Of a DNA stretch of 64,000 nt, positions 58,384 through 64,000 are shown piece after piece. Numbering within the stretch: position 1 is the stretch's first letter; every line of letters starts with the position of its first letter. A program made the translations under genes and the position numbers. The notes beneath the pieces are model-generated. The model worked only from the letters and a program-made list of their open reading frames with translations. It did not search any database and had not been told where the DNA came from. Source of the DNA: Verrucomicrobiota bacterium (GTDB taxonomy: Bacteria > Verrucomicrobiota > Verrucomicrobiia > CAIQCK01); contig JACRQF010000010.1 in the NCBI GenBank assembly GCA_016222825.1, positions 248,001-312,000 of the forward strand, written 5' to 3'.

Positions 58384-58578
58384 ATGAACGCCAATATGAA
58401 GAAATGGTTGGCTGTGAAACTGATGCTGCTCTTCGGCACGGTTAGCCTGTTCCTCACCGGATGTTGTTGCTGCCCCTGCACCTGGTGCTGCGATGCAGGG
58501 CGCGATCATGACCGAGGCTGCCTGATCGCGATGGCAGACATGAACCGGAGCGCCCCAACAACCGTCGTTGGCGAATAG
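58384..58578 (+). CDS. small Cys-rich lipoprotein
   Basis: This 64-aa product begins MNANMKKWLAVKL, a positively charged start followed by a hydrophobic stretch and the lipobox LFLTGC, so the Cys should be lipidated after signal peptidase II cleavage. The mature part is only about 40 residues and unusually Cys-rich (CCCCPCTWCC plus another Cys in DRGC), which could bind a metal or form disulphides. ATG 58396 is an alternative start. It is divergent from the AsmA-like gene. Function unknown. Confidence 0.6.
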   Translation: MNANMKKWLAVKLMLLFGTVSLFLTGCCCCPCTWCCDAGRDHDRGCLIAMADMNRSAPTTVVGE

Positions 58579-58779
58579 GAGAGGTATCCCAACGGGATTC
58601 GATCACTCAGCCCGGCATTGATGCGCAGCAGCTACTTTGGAAATACAACGCGCGATGAACCACCTCTGAAGGAGGTGCATCTGTTTCCCCAGCCAAAGCC
58701 CCGACCCCGATGGGTGTCCAAAATCAGCCAGTTCTGCCTGGAAACAAGGCGTTTGACCGTAAAACCACCTAAACCCCGT
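58579..58779. other. region between lipoprotein gene and IS21 left end
   Basis: An open frame from the TTG/ATG at 58618 (MRSSYFGNTT...) runs into the IS21 left end and ends inside it at 58815. If it was a gene, its 3' part was replaced by the IS. It contains a CACCTC/GAGGTG hairpin near 58660. There is not enough to call it coding. Confidence 0.35.
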
Positions 58780-58883
58780 CAACGACAATTACTTTTCCCC
58801 AGCAACGACAATTAGAATTCCCCACTGACGAGTTGTTGCTGGCGGCGTTGCTGTAGATGACGGGTTTGCGGTGTTTGCCATTT

Positions 58884-58950
58884 TGCCCTGTTCCCATCTC
58901 CCCCATCGTTGTGATGAGAGGGGGGACTGGGGGGAGATGGGAACAGGGCA
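58884..58950. repeat. 21-bp perfect inverted repeat inside the IS21 element
   Basis: The arms 58884-58904 and 58930-58950 (each with CCCTGTTCCCATCTC or its complement) flank a 25-base loop. They lie downstream of istB and before the left-end repeats, so this may be the transcript terminator, or a palindrome inserted into the IS. Confidence 0.8.
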
Positions 58951-59016
58951 ATGGGTGGCCGGAGGCGTGCGAGCTAACGCTGCCTGATTCACCTTCGGGT
59001 CTGTGTGTGAAGTTCA

Positions 59017-59792
59017 TCAACTGGTTGCTCCCGATGAAGGCTCAGGCTTCTTGCGATCTCTGGCTTTTTGAGCCCGCACACTCTCCCCGTCAAACTCCAG
59101 AATCGTCGCGTGATGCACCAGACGGTCAATGGCCGCCATGGTCGTCATCGGGTCCTTGAAGATCTGGTCCCACTTGGAGAACACCAGGTTGCTGGTGATC
59201 ATCACGCTGCGCCGCTCGTAGCGTTCCGCCAGGAAGGTGAAGAGCACCTCCATCTCCTCCCGATCTTGCTGAACATATCCGATATCGTCCAATGCGATGA
59301 CCGCGAACCGGTCGAGCTTCTTGAGCATCGGTTCCAGCTTGAGGGACTTCTTGGCGTTCAAGAGCTGCTGCACCAGCTTGAAGGTGGGCGTGAAGAGCAC
59401 GCTGTAGCCGTGTCGCAGGATCAACTCGCGCGCCAGAGCGGCCACAAAGTGTGTCTTGCCTCTGCCGGGCAATCCAAAGGCCAGAATGTTCTCGCCGCGA
59501 TCCACGAAGCCGCCCTCCAGCAGCGTGGGCAATTGTTTGCGAATCTTGTGGCCGACAGCAGGGTTTCATCGAGGTTGCCCAGACTCTTGCCCAAGGGCAG
59601 CTTGGATTGTTTGAGCAATCGAGCGATGCGCCGCTGGCGGCGATCTTCAGCTTCACTTTCGCAGAGGTGCTGCAGGAACTTCCGGTAGCCCCAATGGTTC
59701 TGTTCGGCTTGCTGCAAACTCTCCGGATAGATCTTCGCCATGGTCGAGAGGTTGAAGCTCTGCAATAGTCCTACCAAGGGATCATGCGACAT
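59017..59792 (-). pseudogene. istB: IS21 helper ATPase IstB, frameshifted
   Basis: The N-terminal part (MSHDPLVGLL to LDETLLSAT) reads in one frame and the rest (from RKQLPTLLEGG-equivalent sequence) in another. One A appears missing on the coding strand in a short run corresponding to plus-strand position about 59546; restoring it gives A-T-K-I-R-K-Q-L and one continuous IstB of about 258 residues. The second part has Walker A GLPGRGKTHF, Walker B VIALDDIGY and the sensor region MITSNLVFSKW. IstB is the AAA+ target-selection helper for IstA. The start overlaps the istA stop. A sequencing error cannot be excluded. Confidence 0.85.
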
Positions 59793-61257
59793 GGGCCAAC
59801 TCCCTTCCCAGCAGCGCGTCATAAACGCTCAGATCCACAGGCCGTTCCACCACTTCTTCCACCAAAGGCGGACAGAGCATTTGCCGTAGTGCTGCCGTGC
59901 GCCACGGCGGGTTACAGGGACTGACCCACTCGCCCAGCGGACCTGCGACGGCGTTGATTCCCAACTCGGCGGTCAACTTGAGCAGCCGCAGATACTCCAG
60001 TTCACCGGGTCGTTGGCCGAAATCATGCACCAAACGGTCGTAAGCGAGCCGATAGGTGTTGTTGGGAAAAAGTTCTTCCCGGTAATGATAGCGTGCGAAC
60101 GCTCCCGGTTTGCGCAGCAGCGCCTCGATCACATGCCGGTAATCAATCACGGCCTGTCGCCCCGTGGATCGAGGCATCTGGGCAATCCGCTCCCGCTCGT
60201 GGTAAACCTCCACATGTCGCTCATACACCCGTGCCCGAAGGCGTCGGCCAATGAACCGTGCGGGCACGGAATAGGTGGTCTTCTTCACACGGATCGTGCT
60301 GTGGCTGCACACGCGGCAATCGACTTCGTCGTAATCGCACAGCCGGGTCGGAGGCAGAGGCGACATCACCGCCAGTTCTTCTGCCACCCGGGTTCCGCGC
60401 TGCTTATTGGCTGCCACCATCACCCGTTCCAGGAATTGATCGTAATCGGCCTCGGTCGCAAAATCCCGATACCCGCGCAGCAACAGATGTTGATTCAGCC
60501 GCCGCTTCAGATGCCGGTTCTGTGACTCCACGTCACCGTTCTCGTTCGGAGAAGCCACATGAATCGTTCTCACGGCCAGCCCGTAATGATTCACCAACGA
60601 TAGAAACTCCGAGTTGAAATCACGCTCTGATCCAGCACCGATGCGATGCGTGGCCGCGCTGCTGTTGTCCGTCTGCAACAGTTTGGGCACCTTGCCCAGA
60701 CGATCCAACGCCTCTTGGAGTCCTTGCCGCAGAGAGAGCATCGACTCCGATTGACAGCGTATGGCCCACTGCCAGTTGGAATAGGGCAGCACCGCCTGGC
60801 ACAGGAGATGATCGAGCGGCTTGCCCGCAATGGAGACCTCCAACTCCTTGGCGTGCGTCCAATCCAGTTGCATCAATTCACCCGGACGATGTTCCTGTGG
60901 AAAGATCACCTCCGGCACAGGCCCGTGCTGACGGCGCCACTGCTGCACGCGCCGTTGAAAACTACGCAGATGCCCCACCTTCAAAAGCTCAGGCCGGATC
61001 TCCAGCAAATGCTCAAACAACGCCTTGGCCTCCAGTTCAGGAGCCGCGTCCAAAAAGCTCTCCGCCTCAGGCCAGACAGCCGCCAGTGGATCGGCCCGAG
61101 TTCGCCAATGCCTTGCGATCGGGTCCTTGATGCCGGGGTCTTCCAAGTGTTTCGCGGCGGTCTTGCGGTCCATGCCTGCCTTGCGTGCGCTCATTGTGAT
61201 GCTTCCCGTCCGGTTAAACTCGGTGATAAGCCGAGCCTGCTGCTGCGGTGTAATCAT
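59782..61257 (-). CDS. istA: IS21 transposase IstA
   Basis: This 491-aa transposase has an N-terminal helix-turn-helix (ITEFNRTGSITMSARKAGMD, about 10-35) and a DDE catalytic core: Asp in QLDWTHAK near residue 134, Asp in LLQTDNSSA near 198 and Glu in NENGDVESQNRHL near 243. A C-terminal beta-barrel-like segment follows (VKKTTYSVPARF). Full length and intact. It is transcribed toward istB, and their ends overlap by 11 bases. Confidence 0.94.
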   Translation of the reverse strand: MITPQQQARLITEFNRTGSITMSARKAGMDRKTAAKHLEDPGIKDPIARHWRTRADPLAAVWPEAESFLDAAPELEAKALFEHLLEIRPELLKVGHLRSFQRRVQQWRRQHGPVPEVIFPQEHRPGELMQLDWTHAKELEVSIAGKPLDHLLCQAVLPYSNWQWAIRCQSESMLSLRQGLQEALDRLGKVPKLLQTDNSSAATHRIGAGSERDFNSEFLSLVNHYGLAVRTIHVASPNENGDVESQNRHLKRRLNQHLLLRGYRDFATEADYDQFLERVMVAANKQRGTRVAEELAVMSPLPPTRLCDYDEVDCRVCSHSTIRVKKTTYSVPARFIGRRLRARVYERHVEVYHERERIAQMPRSTGRQAVIDYRHVIEALLRKPGAFARYHYREELFPNNTYRLAYDRLVHDFGQRPGELEYLRLLKLTAELGINAVAGPLGEWVSPCNPPWRTAALRQMLCPPLVEEVVERPVDLSVYDALLGRELAHVA

Positions 61258-61414
61258 GCCCCCAGAGCCTGCCTGAGGGCACAGAGACCTGCCCGGCCAA
61301 ACTCTCGGCCAATCCCCCCAGAAACGGGGATTTGTAATTGTCGTCAGTGGGGAATTCTAATTGTCGCCAGCGGGGAAGAATAGTTGTCGTCACTGAGGAA
61401 GTGTAATCGTCGCT

Positions 61415-61496
61415 ATACGTAAACCATTAGAACACAAGACCTTCTGCGGCTTGGAGCATGTTTTTGACCCTTTAGACAAGCCATTATCCGGCTTAG
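61415..61496. other. short A+T-richer spacer between IS21 and the 21-bp array
   Basis: About 80 bp between the right end of IS21 and array B. The minus-strand frame that carries the transposase remnant continues through the array and this spacer to a stop at 61413, but the sequence has no transposase similarity. Nothing else was identified. Confidence 0.4.
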
Positions 61497-61583
61497 AAGA
61501 TGCATCTTCATCGAACGACAAAACATCTTTCTCGATAAAGGAAACATCTTTGGTGACAGAAGATGTATCTTTTGCCTCGGGAG
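61497..61583. repeat. 21-bp-period array, copy B
   Basis: Cores of CATCTT or TATCTT start at 61503, 61524, 61545 and 61566, exactly 21 bp apart. The first is a perfect 12-bp palindrome, AAGATGCATCTT (61497-61508); the last is AAGATGTATCTT. The 12 bases between cores differ each time. The minus strand reads heptads (KMHLLSR, KMFCRSM, KMFPLSR, KIHLLSP). Same orientation and period as the array at 1-63. Confidence 0.85.
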
Positions 61584-61628
61584 TATCCGGCGGTATGTGT
61601 GCGAGTCGGATTTAGGCTTGGTCACGTG

Positions 61629-61654
61629 TTGCCCTTCAGCGAGCTGAAGGGCAA
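61629..61654. repeat. hairpin after the transposase remnant
   Basis: TTGCCCTTCAG (61629-61639) and CTGAAGGGCAA (61644-61654) are exact inverted copies with a 4-base loop. It sits where the transposase-similar sequence ends and may be its terminator or part of the element's end. Confidence 0.6.
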
Positions 61655-61893
61655 AATCGCTCGCCATAATGATGGCAAATTGGTTGACCGCCGCTTTCCA
61701 CGTCAGCAGCGGCATCTTCCAGTTCTTGGTGATGTACTGCAATGCCAGATAGATCAGCTTCGAGGCCGCCTCGTCGCTGGGGAAATGCCCCCGGTTCCTC
61801 AGCACCTTGCGCACCTGCATGTGCATGCTCTCAATCGCGTTGGTCGTGTGGAGAATCCGCCGGATCTCTGGTGGATACACGTAAAACGGAATC
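61655..61893 (-). pseudogene. IS256/Mutator-type transposase, C-terminal remnant
   Basis: About 80 residues match the end of Mutator-type transposases: IPFYVYPPEIRRI, HTTNAIESMHMQVRKVL, NRGHFPSDEAASK and WKAAVNQFAI. The DDE aspartates and everything upstream are missing; similarity begins abruptly at 61893. The normal stop after NQFAI is also lost, and the frame runs on into the 21-bp array. It is therefore a non-functional fragment left by deletion. Confidence 0.88.
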
Positions 61894-62226
61894 GAAGAAG
61901 GCATAGATAAGGCCGTCGAGAAAGCGAAATACAAAGCGCTTTGCGTGGATAAGCTCGAACATAATGGCAAGATATGCGATAAGATCGTTTCTGAAATTCA
62001 TGATAGCGCCTTTCTAATTGCCGATTTCATTGGTCACCGCGGCGGCGTCTATTTCGAAGCAGGGTATGCAATGGGGCTCGGACTACCAGTCATCTGGCTT
62101 TGCAGGGAGGATGAGATTGATAAAGCTCACTTTGACACACGTCAATACAATCACATTGTCTGGCGCGAACCAGCCGATCTCTGCGAGAAGTTGTTTAGCA
62201 GGATAAAAGCAACAATCACAAGTTGA
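61885..62226 (+). pseudogene. C-terminal fragment of a nucleoside 2-deoxyribosyltransferase-like protein
   Basis: The frame opens after a TAA at 61882 and reads GIEEGIDKAVEKAKYKA, then SAFLIADFIGHRGGVYFEAGYAMGLG near the centre, then CREDEIDKAHFDTRQYNHI. The ADFxGxRGGVYFEAGYA pattern with its Glu is characteristic of nucleoside 2-deoxyribosyltransferase/TIR-like nucleotide-binding proteins. The N-terminal portion of such proteins (usually starting with a VFVAMxF-type strand) is missing, cut at the same point (about 61885-61893) where the transposase remnant begins on the other strand. A GTG at 61945 could still start a short product. A+T-richer than the chromosomal genes. Confidence 0.8.
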
Positions 62227-62343
62227 GAATTAGGACGTGAAGCGATGAAGCGCCAACGAAACGCCTTGCGCGGCGAATTGCGAAGCTGATACAAGCTGGG
62301 CATCGGTTTTCTGCGTCCGTCATCATCAACCTAAAAGGACAAC

Positions 62344-63699
62344 ATGAACGAAGCCAGCCTCGTCCCGAAATCCACCCGCCGTCAGTTCCTCCAGCAAACC
62401 AGTTCGCTCGCCGCGGGCGCCAGCGTGCTCGGCGCGCTGCCCGCCGTTCACGCCGCCGACGACCACGCGATCCACCTCGCGCTGATCGGTTGCGGCCATC
62501 GCGGCACCGGCGCGGTCGGCGACGCGATGGGGGTGCAGAACTACGGGCCGGTGAAGCTCCACGCGATGGCCGACCTGCGGGAGGCGACGTTGACGAAGGT
62601 GCATGACACGCTGAAGGAAAAGTTCGGCGAGAGGATTGTGGTGGACGACCGGAAGTTCCTCGGCTTCGACGCCTACAAGAAGGCGATTGATACGCTCCGG
62701 CCCGGCGACATCGCGATGTGCACCACGCGCGCTTACATCCGGCCGACGCACGTGGAGTATGCGGTGAAGAAGGGCATCAACGTGTTCATGGAGAAACCGT
62801 TCGCGCCCGACCCCGGCGGGTTGAAGCGGCTGTTGCGCGCGGGCGAGGAGGCGGAGAAGAAGGGCGTGAAGATCGCCGCCGGCTTCCAGTGCCGTCACTC
62901 CCCGGCGCGTCAGGCGATGATCCAGCAGGTGCGCGAGGGCAAGCTGGGCGAGATTCCGTTGATCCGCGCAAACCGTCTCGGCGGGACGATCATGCTCAAA
63001 AGCCAGGGCGAGAAGTCCAACAGCTTCCTGGAGCAGCTCCAGTTTGGCCGCATCCATCTCTACTGGATCGGCTCGGGGCACATGGTGGATTATCTCATCC
63101 ATCAGATAGACGAGTGTTGCTGGATCAAGGACGCGTGGCCGGTTTCCGCCATCGGCATGGCCGGGCGCGTGGCGGACAGCAAGGATTGCGGGCAGAACCT
63201 GGACAACTACTCCATCGAATACACCTTCGCCGACGGGACGAAGGCGTTCTGCGGGTTCTACCGGATCAACAAGGCCCGCAGCGACTTTGCGACGTATATC
63301 CACGGCACAAAGTGCGCGGCGCAGTTCTCCGGCAACGTCCACGCCCCGACGGTGCATCGCTTCAAGGACCAGCGGACCGACGCCGACAACATCGCGTGGA
63401 CGCCGACGCCCGACACGGTCAGCCCGTGGCAATACGAATGGAACGACTTCATCACGAGCATCCGCAACGACCTGCCGCACAACGAGTGCAAGCGGGCGTG
63501 CTATTCCGACATGGCGACGCTCATGGGCCGCGCGGCCTGCCACATGGGCCAGATGGTCACGTGGGACGAGATGATGAAGTCCAACTTCCAGTTCTGCGAA
63601 AACTACGACGCGCTGAACGAGAACAGCCCGCCACCGGCGAAGGCCGACGCGGAGGGCCGGTTCCCGGTGCCGGTGGTCAGCCAGTGGAAAGAGGTCTGA
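62344..63699 (+). CDS. Gfo/Idh/MocA-family oxidoreductase with Tat signal
   Basis: This 451-aa NAD(P)-dependent oxidoreductase has a twin-arginine leader (STRRQFLQQTSS, then an Ala/Gly-rich hydrophobic run to about residue 38). The nucleotide loop LIGCGHRGTG follows near residue 50, EKP in FMEKPFAPD near 150, and the substrate-domain block GSGHMVDYLIHQIDE. AAAGGACAAC before ATG is a good Shine-Dalgarno. It is the third exported family member in the window and quite different from the first two. Nothing obvious is co-transcribed with it. Substrate unknown, presumably a sugar or polyol. Confidence 0.92.
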   Translation: MNEASLVPKSTRRQFLQQTSSLAAGASVLGALPAVHAADDHAIHLALIGCGHRGTGAVGDAMGVQNYGPVKLHAMADLREATLTKVHDTLKEKFGERIVVDDRKFLGFDAYKKAIDTLRPGDIAMCTTRAYIRPTHVEYAVKKGINVFMEKPFAPDPGGLKRLLRAGEEAEKKGVKIAAGFQCRHSPARQAMIQQVREGKLGEIPLIRANRLGGTIMLKSQGEKSNSFLEQLQFGRIHLYWIGSGHMVDYLIHQIDECCWIKDAWPVSAIGMAGRVADSKDCGQNLDNYSIEYTFADGTKAFCGFYRINKARSDFATYIHGTKCAAQFSGNVHAPTVHRFKDQRTDADNIAWTPTPDTVSPWQYEWNDFITSIRNDLPHNECKRACYSDMATLMGRAACHMGQMVTWDEMMKSNFQFCENYDALNENSPPPAKADAEGRFPVPVVSQWKEV

Positions 63700-63818
63700 G
63701 GCGAAGGCAGTCGCCTTCCCTGAAAACAGAATCGCGGGCTGTCGCGTTTTCGCCGCGACGCCCGCGTTCCATGTTCGGCCCCGCGTTTCGTGGAAGAGAA
63801 ATTCTTCCAGCGAGACGG
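63700..63818. other. intergenic region between convergent genes
   Basis: AGGCGA and TCGCCT (around 63700-63717) can form a small hairpin just after the oxidoreductase stop. No other feature was seen before the convergent rhodanese gene. Confidence 0.35.
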
Positions 63819-64000
63819 TTAGGTTCGCGCGACGATATGCCGGCGATGAAGCATCCCGGCGACCTTCTTCAACCGGTTGGTGGTTTCGTGCTCAACCTCG
63901 AAGTCGCCGTCCTCCCATGCCTTGAATCCGCCTTCGAGTTCCATGACAGGATAGCCCTTGCTGGCAAACTCCAGGCAGGCGCTGGCGGCCAGATGGCAGA
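63819..64000 (-). CDS. rhodanese-domain protein, C-terminal part (runs off the window)
   Basis: The last 59 residues of a rhodanese-like protein are present. The first visible residue is the presumed active-site Cys (CHLAASACLEF), followed by GYPVMELEGGFKAWED, the usual end of a rhodanese domain, and a basic tail ending in HIVART. Rhodaneses carry sulfur as a Cys persulfide. The start and any N-terminal domain lie beyond 64000. Confidence 0.85.
   Translation of the reverse strand, partial: CHLAASACLEFASKGYPVMELEGGFKAWEDGDFEVEHETTNRLKKVAGMLHRRHIVART

Larger units (their letters stand above)
58780..61414. mobile_element. IS21-family insertion sequence with multiple end repeats
   Basis: The element is about 2.6 kb. 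The left end carries two repeat units (58780-58802 and 58803-58827: CAACGACAATTA followed by a TTCCCC block). The right end carries four inverted units (61326-61345, 61346-61368, 61369-61391, 61392-61414) with the same core as CTAATTGTCG or close variants. Multiple end repeats are characteristic of IS21. It encodes istA and istB on the minus strand with overlapping stop and start. No clear target-site duplication was seen. istB is frameshifted, so the copy may be immobile. Confidence 0.9.

Noticed and set aside
61497..61583. CRISPR array
   Set aside because: The constant part is only 6-9 bases and the spacers 12 bases, no cas genes are nearby, and the repeats are not 23-40 bp.

Overview
The window is a gene-dense, GC-rich bacterial chromosome segment. 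It looks like a free-living, saccharolytic member of the Planctomycetes-Verrucomicrobia group, most likely Verrucomicrobiota of the Pedosphaera/Limisphaera type. This placement is inference. It rests on several Tat-signal Gfo/Idh/MocA oxidoreductases, secreted PF12831-type FAD oxidoreductases, BNR sialidases, GH2/GH106/PL8-like enzymes, DUF1080-like proteins, a sugar-porter MFS transporter and many small palindromic intergenic repeats. No rRNA, tRNA or CRISPR array was seen.

Layout. 1-63 holds the edge of a 21-bp-period repeat array. 276-1700 is a lower-GC gene for a membrane-anchored HEAT-repeat protein. 1697-4360 (minus) has two exported Gfo/Idh/MocA oxidoreductases. 4469-8681 (minus) is a signalling operon: hybrid histidine kinase, stand-alone receiver protein and MBL-fold hydrolase. 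8960-16001 (minus) is a five-gene sialidase operon: sialidase, exported polysaccharide-pyruvyl-transferase-like protein, (alpha/alpha)6 protein, sialidase-esterase fusion and sialidase. 16133-19815 (plus) has a secreted lectin-like protein and a membrane-fused spermidine-synthase-like protein. 19855-29007 (minus) is a tightly overlapped operon: DUF1080-like protein, beta-propeller, two FAD oxidoreductases and a PL8-like polysaccharide lyase. 29042-35840 (minus) contains an SDR, a sialate O-acetylesterase-like protein, glycogen synthase, a GH57 enzyme and a second SDR. 35862-39449 is a sugar transporter with an (alpha/alpha)6 secreted protein. 39733-46260 contains GH2, MsrA and GH106.

From 46309 the content shifts to housekeeping genes: an unrecognised 652-aa protein divergent from galE, a HAD phosphatase, the glycine cleavage operon gcvT-gcvH-gcvPA-gcvPB, a LON-domain protein, an LptF/LptG permease, and an AsmA-like protein divergent from a tiny Cys-rich lipoprotein. 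58780-61893 is a mobile-element patch. It holds a complete IS21-family element with multiple end repeats and a frameshifted istB, a second 21-bp-period array, an IS256-type transposase remnant, and the C-terminal remnant of a nucleoside-2-deoxyribosyltransferase-like gene cut at the same junction. The window closes with a third exported Gfo/Idh/MocA oxidoreductase and the end of a rhodanese-domain gene.

Together the accessory genes describe extracellular removal and oxidation of sialylated, acetylated, uronic-acid- and rhamnose-containing glycans, with uptake by the MFS porter and storage as glycogen. The most unusual signals are the paired 21-bp arrays, a set of promoters whose -10 box lies 5-8 nt from the start codon (leaderless or near-leaderless mRNAs), and the many unrelated palindromic repeat families placed exactly in gene gaps.
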